64,000 nucleotides of DNA, taken from positions 1 through 64,000 of the forward strand of contig NZ_JACHXA010000006.1 of assembly GCF_014191775.1 (NCBI RefSeq). The letters run 5' to 3'. Shown in pieces: positions 9,187-19,036 of this stretch. Source of the DNA: Limibacillus halophilus (GTDB lineage: Bacteria; Pseudomonadota; Alphaproteobacteria; Kiloniellales; CECT-8803). The notes under the pieces were generated by a model, which searched no databases, had not been told where the DNA came from, and worked only from the letters and a program-made list of their open reading frames with translations. The position numbers and the translations under genes are program-made. Position 1 is the stretch's first letter. Each line of letters opens with the position of its first letter.

Positions 9187-9214
9187 TTGACTTGTAGAAG
9201 ACCCACGTTAGCCT
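9187..9214 (+). promoter_or_regulatory. Candidate promoter of the gcv operon
   Basis: TTGACT at 9187-9192 and TAGCCT at 9209-9214 are separated by 16 bases, a plausible sigma-70-type pair. Transcription would start near 9221 and run directly into the glycine riboswitch. This is a pattern match only. Confidence 0.35.
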
Positions 9215-9261
9215 AAGCGACGCTGAGTTCGGCTCAAGAGAAGAGTCGGAGTCTCGCCGCG

Positions 9262-9485
9262 AACGCCGCACGGGAGAGACCGGTCAAGACAGGCTAAAAA
9301 ATGACCGGCGCCGAAGGAGCAACCGCCCCGGAAACTCTCAGGCAAAAAGGACCGTGCTGGCTAGGCGCCTCTGGAAAGCAGATGCTGTCCCTTGGGAAGG
9401 GCTGCGTCTCACCGAAGGGGTAAGTCCGGTTTTCGTCTCTCGATGATCCGGGTGATTCTCTCAGGTTTAGGACAGAGGGGGCTGT
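9262..9485 (+). ncRNA. Tandem glycine riboswitch upstream of gcvT
   Basis: Two consecutive glycine aptamers are visible. The first runs from about 9265 to 9356, with GGGAGAGAC, then GCCGAAGGAGCAA, then CTCTCAGGCAAAAAGGACC. The second runs from about 9366 to 9480, with the corresponding ACCGAAGGGGTAA and CTCTCAGG followed by AGGACAGAGG. The short linker and paired architecture match the tandem gcvT-type class. Glycine binding normally turns on the downstream cleavage genes. A hairpin at 9487-9502 (GCCGCC, loop AAGA, GGCGGT) follows and may be part of the expression platform; it lacks a U tract, so control could act on translation. Confidence 0.93.
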
Positions 9486-9545
9486 GGCCGCCAAGAGGCG
9501 GTTGCACCCTCACGTCCGTAAATGCACCTGGGAGGCGTCTTAAAA

Positions 9546-10679
9546 GTGGCGGAACAATCAGAAAACCTGCGGCACACGCCGCTCTATGACCTCAATGTGC
9601 AACTGGGCGGACGCATGGTCCCTTTCGCGGGCTATGCGATGCCCGTGCAGTTCCCGGACGGCATTATCAAAGAACACAACCACGCGCGCGACGCGGCCGG
9701 ACTTTTCGATGTTTCCCATATGGGTCAGGCGATCCTGGAAGGCAGCAACGGCCATGATCCTGCTGTCGCCCTCGAAACCCTGCTAGCCAATGACATTCAA
9801 GCCCTGGCGCCGGGCCGCACCCGTTACAGTCAACTGCTGAACGAACAAGGCGGCATCATGGATGACCTGATGGTGACCCGGCGTGCAGACGGTCCCGGGT
9901 TGTTCCTGGTCGTCAACGCCGCCTGCAAGGACGCTGACCTGGCGCATATCGAGAAACGGCTAGACGGCAAGGCGTCGCTCACCCGAATCGAGGACCGCGC
10001 GTTGTTGGCGTTGCAAGGTCCCGCTGCCGCAGCCGTGTTAGCGCGCTTCGCGCCGGATTGCGGCGCTCTCGTGTTTCTTGAGCAGCGCGCAATGGAGGTT
10101 GCAGGCGTTCCCTGCTTGGTCGGTCGCTTGGGATACACCGGCGAGGACGGCTATGAGATCTCGGTGCCTGAAGCCGAGGCCGAGGGTTTGGCGCGACGCC
10201 TACTGGGCGAACCCGAAGTAAAACCAATTGGCCTGGGGGCTAGAGATTCACTACGGCTGGAAGCCGGATACTGCCTCTACGGGCACGATATCGATACCAC
10301 CACCACGCCGGTCGAGGCGGATCTAGCCTGGAGCATCAGCAAGCGGCGGCGGCAGGAGGGCGGTTTCCCGGGCGACAAGATTATCCTCCAACAGTTCGCC
10401 GATGGGCCTCAGCGCAAGCGTATCGGCCTGCAACCGGAAGGGCGCTCGCCGATTCGCGAAGGCACGCCGCTGGCGGACAGCAGCGGTCAGGAAGTTGGCA
10501 TCGTGACCAGCGGCGGATTCAGCCCTAGCTGCCAGGGACCGGTGGCGATGGGATATCTGCCTCCAGCGCTGGCCACACCCGGGACCGAAGTATCGGCAAT
10601 TGTACGCGGCAAGGCAGTGCCCTGTCGTGTCGTCACCCTGCCATTTGTGCCCAGTCGCACGGTGAGCACAAAAAAGTAA
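9546..10679 (+). CDS. gcvT: Glycine cleavage system T protein (aminomethyltransferase)
   Basis: About 377 residues. GcvT takes the aminomethyl group from lipoyl-GcvH, releases ammonia and makes 5,10-methylene-THF. Typical segments are TPLYDLNVQLGGRMVPFAGY near the N terminus, FDVSHMGQ, and GDKIILQQ in the folate-binding part. I prefer the GTG at 9546, because GGGAGG lies ten bases upstream and family members begin shortly before TPLYDL. An ATG at 9522 is in frame but has no ribosome-binding site. It is the first gene of gcvTHP, controlled by the upstream riboswitch. Confidence 0.95.
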   Translation: MAEQSENLRHTPLYDLNVQLGGRMVPFAGYAMPVQFPDGIIKEHNHARDAAGLFDVSHMGQAILEGSNGHDPAVALETLLANDIQALAPGRTRYSQLLNEQGGIMDDLMVTRRADGPGLFLVVNAACKDADLAHIEKRLDGKASLTRIEDRALLALQGPAAAAVLARFAPDCGALVFLEQRAMEVAGVPCLVGRLGYTGEDGYEISVPEAEAEGLARRLLGEPEVKPIGLGARDSLRLEAGYCLYGHDIDTTTTPVEADLAWSISKRRRQEGGFPGDKIILQQFADGPQRKRIGLQPEGRSPIREGTPLADSSGQEVGIVTSGGFSPSCQGPVAMGYLPPALATPGTEVSAIVRGKAVPCRVVTLPFVPSRTVSTKK

Positions 10680-10715
10680 CCCATCAACCGAAGTCCAAGA
10701 AGCAGAGGAAACGTC

Positions 10716-11090
10716 ATGTCGAGCATCAAGTTTAGCGAAGATCACGAATGGGTCGTTGTCGAAGGCGATATTGGTAAGGTCGGCATCACCAATTACGCGC
10801 AAGAACAACTGGGCGATGTTGTCCATGTCGAATTGCCGGAAGTCGGACGCAGCCTTTCCAAGGGCGACGAGGCGGCCGTGATTGATTCCGTGAAGGCGGC
10901 CAGCGAGGTCTACGCACCGGTTGATGGTGAGATTACGGAGATCAACGAAAGCCTGGCTGACGACTTCAGCAAGGTGAATAGCGACCCTCAGGGCGATGGT
11001 TGGTTCTTCAAGATCAAAATGTCCGACGCCAGCCAGCTTGACGGCCTGATGGATCAGGCCGCCTACGACGACTTTATCGCCGGTCTCTGA
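10716..11090 (+). CDS. gcvH: Glycine cleavage system H protein
   Basis: A 124-residue lipoyl carrier protein that shuttles the methylamine intermediate between GcvP, GcvT and the dihydrolipoamide dehydrogenase. The lipoylated residue is Lys60 in the motif [12 protein letters not shown]. The N terminus (KFSEDHEWV) and C terminus ([10 protein letters not shown]) match the family over full length. It lies 36 bp after gcvT with a good ribosome-binding site (AGAGGAAACGTC). Confidence 0.97.
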   Translation: MSSIKFSEDHEWVVVEGDIGKVGITNYAQEQLGDVVHVELPEVGRSLSKGDEAAVIDSVKAASEVYAPVDGEITEINESLADDFSKVNSDPQGDGWFFKIKMSDASQLDGLMDQAAYDDFIAGL

Positions 11091-11137
11091 GCCAGCGCGA
11101 CCGACGCATCGATAACGGGATAATCAGGAGTTCCCGC

Positions 11138-14032
11138 ATGAACACGACTCGCACCAGCCTTCCCAGCCTTGAAGGCCAGGAGGAATTCGCCACCCGCCAT
11201 ATCGGCCCCGACGACAGGGAGGTCGCCGAAATGCTGGCGGTCCTGAAGGTCGACAGCCTGGATGAGCTCATCGAACAGGCCGTGCCCGCCAGCATCCGCA
11301 CCTCCTTGACCGGCGATTTTCCCGACCCCCTGACCGAGCGCCAGGCCCTTGAGCGCCTGAGCGGATACGCCGCCCGCAACAAGGTCGTGAAATCGATGAT
11401 CGGCCTGGGATACCACGATACCGAACTGCCCACCGTCATTTTACGCAACGTGCTCGAGAATCCGGGTTGGTACACGGCCTATACGCCCTACCAGCCTGAA
11501 ATCAGCCAAGGGCGCCTGGAAGCGCTTCTGAATTTTCAAACTATGATCGCCGACCTGACGGGCATGGAACTGGCAAACGCCTCGATGCTCGACGAGGCCA
11601 CGGCGGCGGCGGAGGGAATGACCCTTTGTCATCGTCTCGCCAAGTCGAAAAGCGACCGCTTCTTTGTCGATGCAAGGACGTTGCCGCAGACCATCGCGGT
11701 TCTGGAGACCAGAGCGCAGCCCCTGGGCATCGAACTGATCGTCGGCGACGCCACTAGCGAGTTGGCGAAAACCGAGGTGTTTGGCGTTCTGCTGCAAAAC
11801 CCTGACTTGGATGGCCGGGTGCGTGATCTCAGCGAGACCATAGCCGTGGCTCATGAACAAGGCGCCTTGGCGGTTGTCGCAGCCGATCCGTTGTCGCTGG
11901 TGCTGGTGAAATCACCGGGTGCCATGGGCGCAGATGTCGTGGTCGGAAGCGCCCAGCGATTCGGCGTGCCGATGGGTTTCGGCGGGCCGCATGCGGGTTT
12001 TATGGCAACCAAGGATGACTACAAGCGCTCGCTGCCCGGGCGCATCGTCGGCGTGTCCGTCGACCGCAAGGGTAATCGCGCCCTGCGTCTTGCCCTGCAA
12101 AGCCGGGAGCAGCATATCCGCCGCGAGAAGGCGACCAGCAACATTTGCACGGCTCAGGTTCTCTTGGCAGTGCTGGCGGGTTTCTACGCCACGTATCATG
12201 GGCCGGAAGGCCTGCGCCGCATTGCGGCGCGCGTCCAGCGCCAAGCCAGCATCCTGGCAGCCGGCTTGAAGCGACTAGGGGCCACGCTGGCCAACGACGT
12301 TTTCTTCGACACGCTTGTTGTGGAAGCCGGCGGTGATGCCGACGGCTTCATCGAGCGTGCCTTGGCCGAAGGCATCAATCTTTGCTCACTGGGCGATGGC
12401 AAGGTCGGTATCGCAATCGACGAGACTACCGAACGGCGGCATTTGATGGCCGTCCTTCGGGCCTATGGGAAGGGTGATCCGGATTTCACGGTACTCGATC
12501 TGGACGCAGAGGTGACGGACTCCTTGCCGCAGGACCTCCTCCGAGAAGACGAGATATTGACTCATCCCATCTTCCACGCCTACCGCTCGGAAACCGAGAT
12601 GTTGCGGTACCTGCGATTGCTTCAGGAAAAGGACGTGGCGCTGGATCGCTCGATGATCCCGCTCGGGTCTTGCACCATGAAGCTCAACGCCACCACGGAG
12701 ATGATTCCCATCACCTGGCCGGGTTTTGCCAAGATTCACCCCTTTGCGCCCCTCGATCAAAGCGAAGGATATCGCACGCTGATTGGCGAGTTGGAGGACT
12801 GGCTGGCCAAACTCACGGGATTTGCCGCCGTATCCCTGCAACCCAACGCGGGTAGCCAGGGCGAATATGCCGGGCTGCTGACCATCCGCAAATATCATGA
12901 AAGCCGCGGCGAGGGACAGCGTAACATCTGCCTCATCCCCAGTTCGGCGCACGGCACAAACCCAGCCAGCGCCATCATGGCCGGAATGAGCGTTGTCGTG
13001 GTGAAGTGCGACGACCACGGCAACATCGATGTGGAAGACATGAAAGCCAAGGCGGCAGCCAACAAAGATCGGCTGGCGGCGCTCATGGTCACCTACCCTT
13101 CCACCCACGGCGTGTTCGAGGAAGCCATCGTCGATATCTGCGAGCTGATCCACGAGCATGGCGGTCAGGTCTATATGGACGGAGCCAACCTGAACGCGCT
13201 TCTGGGCATCGCCCAACCAGGCGTGATTGGCGCCGACGTCATGCATATGAATCTGCACAAGACTTTCTGCATACCGCATGGCGGCGGTGGCCCCGGCGTC
13301 GGACCGATTGGTTTGGCCGAACACCTCGCACCCTTTGCCCCGAATCATCCGATGCAAGCGGAAGCCGGCCCGGAGCTTGGTCTCGGCCCCGTTTCAGCCG
13401 CGCCTTGGGGTTCGGCGCTGATCTTGCCGATTTCCTGGGCCTACATCGCCATGATGGGCCGAAGCGGCCTGAAGCAGGCGACAAAGGTCGCCATCCTCAA
13501 TGCGAACTACATCGCCGCACGTCTGGGCGACACCTTCCCGGTGCTTTATACAGGCGCGAACGGCCGCGTTGCCCATGAATGCATTATTGACCTCAGACCT
13601 TTGAAGGATCTGGCGCATGTCAGCAACGAGGACGTTGCCAAGCGCCTCATCGATTATGGTTTCCATGCACCGACCATGTCCTGGCCGGTCCCGGGCACCT
13701 TGATGATCGAACCGACCGAATCAGAGGCGAAGGCAGAGCTTGATCGTTTCTGCGAAGCCATGATCTCGATCCGTGCGGAAGCGGCGAAGATCGAGGCCGG
13801 TGATTGGCCGGAGACGGACAACCCACTGGTCAACGCGCCGCACACTGCCGAGCTGTTGCTGGCGGACGACTGGCAGCACCCCTACAGCCGAAGCGAAGCC
13901 GCCTACCCCGTCAAAGGTTTGCGCGGCGACAAGTATTGGGCACCGGTGGGGCGTGTGGACAACGCCTACGGCGACCGTAATCTGGTGTGTTCCTGTCCGC
14001 CGCTGGACAGCTATCAGGACGCTGCGGAATGA
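11138..14032 (+). CDS. gcvP: Glycine dehydrogenase (decarboxylating), P protein
   Basis: A 964-residue full-length P protein, with both halves fused in one chain. It decarboxylates glycine with PLP and hands the aminomethyl group to GcvH. The PLP lysine is Lys708 in [16 protein letters not shown], near Lys706 of the well-studied enterobacterial enzyme. The N terminus has FATRHIGPD, typical of the family, and a [12 protein letters not shown] segment begins the second half. It is the third gene of the operon, 47 bp after gcvH. No lpd (L protein) is present, as is usual because it is shared with other complexes. Confidence 0.97.
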   Translation: MNTTRTSLPSLEGQEEFATRHIGPDDREVAEMLAVLKVDSLDELIEQAVPASIRTSLTGDFPDPLTERQALERLSGYAARNKVVKSMIGLGYHDTELPTVILRNVLENPGWYTAYTPYQPEISQGRLEALLNFQTMIADLTGMELANASMLDEATAAAEGMTLCHRLAKSKSDRFFVDARTLPQTIAVLETRAQPLGIELIVGDATSELAKTEVFGVLLQNPDLDGRVRDLSETIAVAHEQGALAVVAADPLSLVLVKSPGAMGADVVVGSAQRFGVPMGFGGPHAGFMATKDDYKRSLPGRIVGVSVDRKGNRALRLALQSREQHIRREKATSNICTAQVLLAVLAGFYATYHGPEGLRRIAARVQRQASILAAGLKRLGATLANDVFFDTLVVEAGGDADGFIERALAEGINLCSLGDGKVGIAIDETTERRHLMAVLRAYGKGDPDFTVLDLDAEVTDSLPQDLLREDEILTHPIFHAYRSETEMLRYLRLLQEKDVALDRSMIPLGSCTMKLNATTEMIPITWPGFAKIHPFAPLDQSEGYRTLIGELEDWLAKLTGFAAVSLQPNAGSQGEYAGLLTIRKYHESRGEGQRNICLIPSSAHGTNPASAIMAGMSVVVVKCDDHGNIDVEDMKAKAAANKDRLAALMVTYPSTHGVFEEAIVDICELIHEHGGQVYMDGANLNALLGIAQPGVIGADVMHMNLHKTFCIPHGGGGPGVGPIGLAEHLAPFAPNHPMQAEAGPELGLGPVSAAPWGSALILPISWAYIAMMGRSGLKQATKVAILNANYIAARLGDTFPVLYTGANGRVAHECIIDLRPLKDLAHVSNEDVAKRLIDYGFHAPTMSWPVPGTLMIEPTESEAKAELDRFCEAMISIRAEAAKIEAGDWPETDNPLVNAPHTAELLLADDWQHPYSRSEAAYPVKGLRGDKYWAPVGRVDNAYGDRNLVCSCPPLDSYQDAAE

Positions 14033-14059
14033 CCTGAAGAAAGGAAAACTGGGGGGCCA

Positions 14060-15112
14060 ATGAAAGTACTGATCGTCGGCCACGTAAAAACGGGAACGAC
14101 GGCGCTTTACACGATTATCAAGGCGGCAATGCCTCAAGCTCACGGTGTGTTCGAGCCACGACACCTGGGCTTCGAGGCTGCGCACAGGCATCTGGTTACG
14201 AAGTACGTCCATCTTCCGACCTATAAGGGAGCCGCCGAGACCTATGACAAGCGCGTCGTTATCGTTCGGGACGGGTTTGATTCACTTATCAGTTGGTTGT
14301 TCTTCGCGCCTTCTTTGAAGCGCGGATTTTCCGATGATGAAAAAGTGCGCGATTATCTGCAGCAGATTGAGATGCTGCGCGCCGGACAGGCTGACTTCAA
14401 AGACCTGGATGCGCTCTTTCAACAAATATCAGGCCGCTCCGGCGCCGCACAGATTTCGCAGCAACAAAAGTTGCTCTGCACGATACACGACGACTTAGAC
14501 GGCAATTGCCATCTCCTGCGCTACGAAGACTTGATCGCGGGCAGGCTGGAAAGCCTGGCCGACTATCTCGGGCTTGATCTGCAAGCCAACCACAAGCCAC
14601 TTCCCTATCTCGGGGAACGCGTGGCGCGCAGCCGCAAGGCAGAGAACTGGAAGCGCTGCTTCTCGCGCCAGGATGTTCGGCACTTCGACCCTTACTACAA
14701 CGAATTCCATAACCGCTATGGCTACAGCCTGTCGGCGGACGATCTTCTTTCCCGCGCCATCACCAAAACCGAGTCCAGTGACTTCGTCCTGGCGCGGATA
14801 AACGGATTCCGCAAAGCCAAACACCTTCCCCTGGTTGGGGAACGCCCAAACGGCTTTGCCGGTGGGGCCGCCTTTGAAAAGGCGCTCGTCGCTTTCAACC
14901 GGGAGGCCGACAAGAGCCGCGGCCTTGAGCACATACAAGAAGCAATCGCTGCTCAACCCGACATCGCTGGATACCATCTGCTTCACAGCCGCATTCTCGC
15001 GAACCAAAGACGATTGCCCGAAGCGCTCGCGGCGATGGACCGCGCGCTGCTGCTTTGCTCCTCGGAAAGCCGACCCGCGCTTTTGGCCGCGAAGGCAAAG
15101 CTGGCGGGTTGA
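14060..15112 (+). CDS. Sulfotransferase-like protein (paralogue A)
   Basis: A 350-residue protein with the nucleotide-binding features of PAPS-dependent sulfotransferases. The 5'-phosphosulfate loop KTGTTAL is at residues 10-16, and a 3'-phosphate-type motif (RDGFDSLISWLFF) lies near residue 70. Residues past about 270 are helical and resemble a TPR-like repeat (EALAAMDRALLL). The substrate is unknown. It begins 27 bp after gcvP on the same strand, so it could be read through from the riboswitch-controlled operon. The convergent gene at 15161-16630 is a clear paralogue with near-identical N-terminal layout. No glycan or lipid biosynthesis genes lie nearby to suggest an acceptor. Confidence 0.72.
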   Translation: MKVLIVGHVKTGTTALYTIIKAAMPQAHGVFEPRHLGFEAAHRHLVTKYVHLPTYKGAAETYDKRVVIVRDGFDSLISWLFFAPSLKRGFSDDEKVRDYLQQIEMLRAGQADFKDLDALFQQISGRSGAAQISQQQKLLCTIHDDLDGNCHLLRYEDLIAGRLESLADYLGLDLQANHKPLPYLGERVARSRKAENWKRCFSRQDVRHFDPYYNEFHNRYGYSLSADDLLSRAITKTESSDFVLARINGFRKAKHLPLVGERPNGFAGGAAFEKALVAFNREADKSRGLEHIQEAIAAQPDIAGYHLLHSRILANQRRLPEALAAMDRALLLCSSESRPALLAAKAKLAG

Positions 15113-15160
15113 CGGGTTCGGGATAGAAACAAGGATCGGATTGGGGCGTCTGGACCTGCC

Positions 15161-16630
15161 TCAATCGGACCGGCTGCGCGCTTCCCAGGCATCTAGTACG
15201 CCTCGTGGCACCGCCTTGCGGGGGTCGAGTTGGGCTGCCTTGTCCGCGGCAGCCAACGCCTCTCGAGGGCGATCGACTTGGGCGAGACTGCGGGCATAGA
15301 CGGCCCAGTGCGCCGCAGCGTCAGGGCTGAGTTCCAAGGCCTTCGAGGCGGCCTGTAACGCATCCCGGTGGCGACTACAGTGCAGCAACACCCGCGCATA
15401 GCCCTGCCAGTATGCGGAGTTGGCCGGAAATCGCCCCAGCAATTCCTCGCAGCACAACAGAGCCTCGTCAAAGGCTTGCTCCCGGATCAGGAGGAAGATC
15501 AACCGGCGCCAGGCGGCTTCCTTGTCTTCAAGCTTGGCAAGGTCCCTATGGAACGCCAGCTCGGCTGCCCTATCACTCCGCTCAACGGCAAGATCGCGCA
15601 ACAAGGCGAGCAAGTCCGTACTTTTGGGAGAAAGGTTGAGCGCAGCCGTCGCCACCGCCTCGGCCGATGCCTTGCGGCCAAGCGCCAGCAAAATTCGCGC
15701 CTTGAGGCGATGATAGCCCGCAATTTCCGGTTCCTGCAGGATTGCCTCGTCGACGAACCCGACCGCCTCTTCCAGGTTCTCCTCTCGCATCAGCGCAAGA
15801 AAGGCCCGCTCGTAATCTCTCGTGCCGGCGAAGCGGCGACTGCCGGGACTATAGGGCGGCAACGCATTCTCCTGGCGAAAGCGGTTGACGACCTTGGTCA
15901 CATAAGCGCCGGTTTCGTCCCACGAGGCAGATCGCGAAGCACCCGAACAAGGTTCCAAGCGGTACCCATAGTGATCATGGAAGCCTTCAAACGCTTCGGA
16001 GAACTTCAGAAAGTCGCGCTGTGAAAAGTACCGTGGCCAATTTTGAATCGATGTGGTGCGTTTAATATAATCTGACCAGCCGACCGCTGGGCCGGCTGCG
16101 CCGACCGGGCGCTCAAGAAACTGCGTCAGGGAATCGTACTGACCGGCCATGATGTCTTCGTAGCGCGCGACCAGATATTTCGATTTGGAAAGGCTGGCCT
16201 GAATATGCAACAGCTTGTCGGAGATATCGCGCAGGTAGGCCAATTGATCGACTTCGCTGATGTCGCTCAACAGGTCGCATAGGTCCGTCACGTCGGCCTT
16301 GCCCGCGCGGAGCTTGTCGATGCAGGCCAAGTACCTGTCGACCGCGGCGTTATCGGTAAAGCCATGGCAGATCGACGGGGCAAAGAACAAAGCGCTGATC
16401 AGGAAGTCGAAGCGATTGCGGACCGCCAGGATCACCCTATCGAAATTCTCTGCGCCGCCGTCATAAGTGAACAGCCGCAGAAACTTGCAAACAAGGCGCT
16501 TATTTCTTTGCGCAAGGTCGCCCAAGGTTATCGGTTCAAAGGCATGCAGGGCAGCGGGAAAACTACCGCAAACAGCATCGAACAATGCCGTTGTCCCGGA
16601 TTTCGGCGTCCCAAGGATGAGAATCTTCAT
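15161..16630 (-). CDS. Sulfotransferase-like protein with TPR repeats (paralogue B)
   Basis: A 489-residue protein. The N-terminal sulfotransferase-like domain (about residues 1-240) has PKSGTTAL at 9-16 and RNRFDFLISALFF near residue 70. The C-terminal half (about 285-480) contains several 34-residue TPR-like helical repeats. These include AYWQGYARVLLHCSRHRDAL and AHWAVYARSLAQVDRPREAL. Many residues align with paralogue A (FLISALFFAPS against SLISWLFFAPS, KLRAGKADVTDL against MLRAGQADFKDL), so the two arose by duplication. It faces paralogue A tail to tail with a 48 bp gap. The TPR part suggests a protein partner or peptide acceptor; the substrate is unknown. Confidence 0.75.
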   Translation of the reverse strand: MKILILGTPKSGTTALFDAVCGSFPAALHAFEPITLGDLAQRNKRLVCKFLRLFTYDGGAENFDRVILAVRNRFDFLISALFFAPSICHGFTDNAAVDRYLACIDKLRAGKADVTDLCDLLSDISEVDQLAYLRDISDKLLHIQASLSKSKYLVARYEDIMAGQYDSLTQFLERPVGAAGPAVGWSDYIKRTTSIQNWPRYFSQRDFLKFSEAFEGFHDHYGYRLEPCSGASRSASWDETGAYVTKVVNRFRQENALPPYSPGSRRFAGTRDYERAFLALMREENLEEAVGFVDEAILQEPEIAGYHRLKARILLALGRKASAEAVATAALNLSPKSTDLLALLRDLAVERSDRAAELAFHRDLAKLEDKEAAWRRLIFLLIREQAFDEALLCCEELLGRFPANSAYWQGYARVLLHCSRHRDALQAASKALELSPDAAAHWAVYARSLAQVDRPREALAAADKAAQLDPRKAVPRGVLDAWEARSRSD

Positions 16631-16792
16631 CCAGCCCCCCTCGGCACGGCAATACTATTGCTCGCACCTTCAAGCGCGCCGCTCTTCGGCGGTTCTTTGC
16701 GCTTAACCTATGGATACAGCATCATGGAAGCACAGCCCTCTGGCGGTGGCAACCGCTTGTACCCGCCGGCTCGCTTCAAAATAACGCGATAA

Positions 16793-16829
16793 GAAAAAAG
16801 AAAACGCGGCCCGGAGAAAGCCGCGTTCT
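16793..16829 (-). terminator. Intrinsic terminator of the F0 ATP synthase operon
   Basis: An 8-bp GC-rich stem (16803-16810 with 16820-16827, AACGCGGC/GCCGCGTT) closes a nine-base loop. Read on the minus strand it is followed by a U-rich tract (complement of 16793-16802). It lies 28 bases past the atpF stop codon, so it should end the atpIBEF'F transcript. Confidence 0.85.
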
Positions 16830-16856
16830 TAACCTGCTACCCTTGTACAAGCGAGA

Positions 16857-17339
16857 TCAGTTCAGCTTGGATCCCAGGCCCGCAATGCTGTCATCGACCA
16901 GCTTGCCCGCATCCTTGTCGGTTAGCTTGCTTTCGACCAGCTTGGCAGTCGCAGCGATAGCCAGATCAACTGCTTGGTCCCTGACTTCACGCAGCGCATG
17001 CTGTTCGGCCTGCGCAATTTTATCGAGGGCCTGCTGCTCGCGACGCACCAGTTGCTCCTTGAGGTCGGCCTCGGCTTTCTTCGCGAGACGCTGGGCTTCC
17101 TGCTTGGCGTGATCGACGATCTGCTCGGCCTCGGCCAGAGCATCGCGCTGTTTGCGCTTGTAGTCGGCCAACAGCGCTTGCGCTTCCTCACGCAAGCTAC
17201 GGGCCTCATCGAGCTCGTTACGAATCTTCTCGGAGCGCTGATCAAGCGAATCCAGGAGCGGACGCATACCTTTCCAGACCGCCAGGCCAATAAAGATGAC
17301 CAGCGCGGCTGCAACCCAGAATTCCGGAGAGCTAAACAT
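16857..17339 (-). CDS. atpF: F0F1 ATP synthase subunit b
   Basis: A 160-residue subunit of the F0 peripheral stalk. One N-terminal membrane helix (FWVAAALVIFIGLAVW) is followed by a long charged coiled coil (about residues 30-140), which holds the F1 catalytic head against rotation. It is the last gene of the F0 operon, 35 bp after b'. The presence of both b and b' is usual for alphaproteobacteria and photosynthetic bacteria. It is distinguished from b' by the FSSPEFWVAAALV start. Confidence 0.95.
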   Translation of the reverse strand: MFSSPEFWVAAALVIFIGLAVWKGMRPLLDSLDQRSEKIRNELDEARSLREEAQALLADYKRKQRDALAEAEQIVDHAKQEAQRLAKKAEADLKEQLVRREQQALDKIAQAEQHALREVRDQAVDLAIAATAKLVESKLTDKDAGKLVDDSIAGLGSKLN

Positions 17340-17374
17340 CTCTACCTTCCTCTATCGACCCGACGCGGCAGGCA

Positions 17375-17857
17375 TCAACCCTGCACCGCGGCAACGGCCT
17401 TCTCAGCGTCCTTTGCCGTCACACTCTTGCCCAACAAACGCTCGGTCGCTGCCATCGACGCTTCAACCGCAACGGTCTGAAGTTCGGACAGCGCTTCTGC
17501 TTTGGCGCGGGCAATCCGGTCCTCGGCTTCCTTCGTCTGCGCGTTCAGTTTAGCGCCAAAGTCGGCATGTCGCTTGGCGCTATCCGCCTGGACCTTGTCC
17601 GCCGCCTTCTTAAGCTCGGCCTGCGCCTCACCCCGCGCTTTGGCCACGGCCGCCTCATATTCCTCGAGAACGGCTTCGGCGCTTCTCTTCAGCTCTTCAG
17701 CCTTGCGCAGATCGTCTTCAACCTTCGCCTGGCGCTCTTCCAACACCTCGCCGATCCTGGGGATCGCGACTTTGGATAGCAGCAGGTAAAGACCCACGAA
17801 AACGATGGTGAGCCAGAAAATCTGGCTGGCAAACCACTCAGGATTAAATTGCGGCAT
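17375..17857 (-). CDS. atpG: F0F1 ATP synthase subunit b' (b-type)
   Basis: A 160-residue second b-type stalk subunit. The N terminus MPQFNPEWFASQIFWLTIVF precedes a long coiled coil rich in Ala, Glu and Lys. It forms a heterodimer with AtpF in alphaproteobacterial enzymes. A GTG lies directly before the ATG at 17857; the AGGAG upstream is better spaced to the ATG. The symbol atpG is used for b' in several alphaproteobacteria; others call it atpF' or atpX. Confidence 0.94.
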   Translation of the reverse strand: MPQFNPEWFASQIFWLTIVFVGLYLLLSKVAIPRIGEVLEERQAKVEDDLRKAEELKRSAEAVLEEYEAAVAKARGEAQAELKKAADKVQADSAKRHADFGAKLNAQTKEAEDRIARAKAEALSELQTVAVEASMAATERLLGKSVTAKDAEKAVAAVQG

Positions 17858-17976
17858 CACGCACTCCTGACAACGAGAACGTCGAACGGCATTGCGTCAA
17901 CAGCCCTGCGGCGGCTCAACCGGCGACGTTCGATTTGAAACGTCGGGCGAGCCCGCCGGGCCATCAGCGCCACCGA

Positions 17977-18204
17977 TCAAACGACGAAGAGAGCGATCAG
18001 AGCAACGATCAACGCGAAGAGCGCGATAGCTTCCGTAACGGCAAAGCCGATCCAGATGTTTGCGCCGATCTCTTCCTTCGAAGCGGGGTTGCGCGCAATG
18101 GCCTGCATGTAGCTGGCCCACACGTTGCCCACACCGATACCGGCGCCGATCATGCCGATAGCGGCGAGTCCCGCACCGATTACTTTAGCTGCTTCTACTT
18201 CCAT
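17977..18204 (-). CDS. atpE: F0F1 ATP synthase subunit c
   Basis: A 75-residue proteolipid made of two membrane helices joined by the polar loop ARNPASKEEIG. It forms the rotating c ring. The proton-binding carboxylate is Glu58 in the second helix (AVTEAIALFALIV). Helix 1 carries the glycine-rich GAGIGVGN packing motif. Its translation signal is strong, as expected for the subunit needed in most copies. Confidence 0.97.
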   Translation of the reverse strand: MEVEAAKVIGAGLAAIGMIGAGIGVGNVWASYMQAIARNPASKEEIGANIWIGFAVTEAIALFALIVALIALFVV

Positions 18205-18286
18205 GGTCCCTACTCCTTGCCTGGCAGGCGGAACAGTTAAACACGAAGGGCATTTGCCCCCAAGTGACGATACTCAACAACGATCA

Positions 18287-19027
18287 TTAGTGTAGATGGA
18301 TCGCGTCATGCAGATAGATGCAGGTCAAAATCGTAAAGACATAGGCCTGCAACACTGCAACCAGGACTTCCAAGGCGGTGATGCCGACGAGAACCGCCAG
18401 CGGCACGACACCGAAGAAACCCATCATAATCACGAAGCCGGCCATGACCTTCAGCAGCGTGTGCCCCACCAACATGTTGGCGAAGAGACGCACTGAAAGA
18501 CTGATCGGCCGCGATAAATAGGAAACCAGCTCGATCGGCACCAGAATGACGGCGGTCCAAAGCGGCGCACCTTCAGGAAAGAAGAGCCGCAGGAAATGCG
18601 CGCCATGACGGACAATGCCGATGACCGTCACCGCTACAAAGATGACCGACGCCAGGGCGAAGTTCACGATCAGGTGGCTGGTAAAGGTAAAAGAACCCGG
18701 GATCAGACCCTGCACATTACCGATCAGCAGGAACATGAATAGGGTAAAGATAAAGGGAAAGTACTTGCGACCTTCCGAGCCAACATTGTCGCGCACCATA
18801 TTGGCGACGACCTGGTAAAGCATTTCCGCCACCGATTGCCAGCGGCCGGGCACCAAAGCGCGGCCGCGCATGGACAGAATCAGCAGAGCGCTGGAAATCA
18901 GCGCTGCGATCACCATCCACATGGAGGAATTGGTGAAGGAGAGATTCAGTCCCCCGACATGAATCGGCACCAGGGAAACAATCTCAAACTGGTGAATTGG
19001 ATCGATGCCGCCGCCTTCAACTGCCAC
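18287..19027 (-). CDS. atpB: F0F1 ATP synthase subunit a
   Basis: A 246-residue membrane protein with five to six membrane helices that provides the proton half-channels next to the c ring. The essential arginine lies in the motif SLSVRLFANMLVGH. The N terminus is IDPIHQFEIVSLVPI, common in alphaproteobacterial AtpB. The start codon is GTG, nine bases after the atpI stop, so translation is probably coupled. Confidence 0.96.
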   Translation of the reverse strand: MAVEGGGIDPIHQFEIVSLVPIHVGGLNLSFTNSSMWMVIAALISSALLILSMRGRALVPGRWQSVAEMLYQVVANMVRDNVGSEGRKYFPFIFTLFMFLLIGNVQGLIPGSFTFTSHLIVNFALASVIFVAVTVIGIVRHGAHFLRLFFPEGAPLWTAVILVPIELVSYLSRPISLSVRLFANMLVGHTLLKVMAGFVIMMGFFGVVPLAVLVGITALEVLVAVLQAYVFTILTCIYLHDAIHLH

Positions 19028-19036
19028 GAGACACCC

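Noticed and set aside
9243-9253. Two GAGTC words in the gcv leader
   Set aside because: Only two overlapping-region sites in a riboswitch leader; not enough to claim CcrM control.
12386-13357. Long open frame antisense to gcvP
   Set aside because: Shadow frame inside a highly conserved gene; composition follows the codon structure of gcvP.
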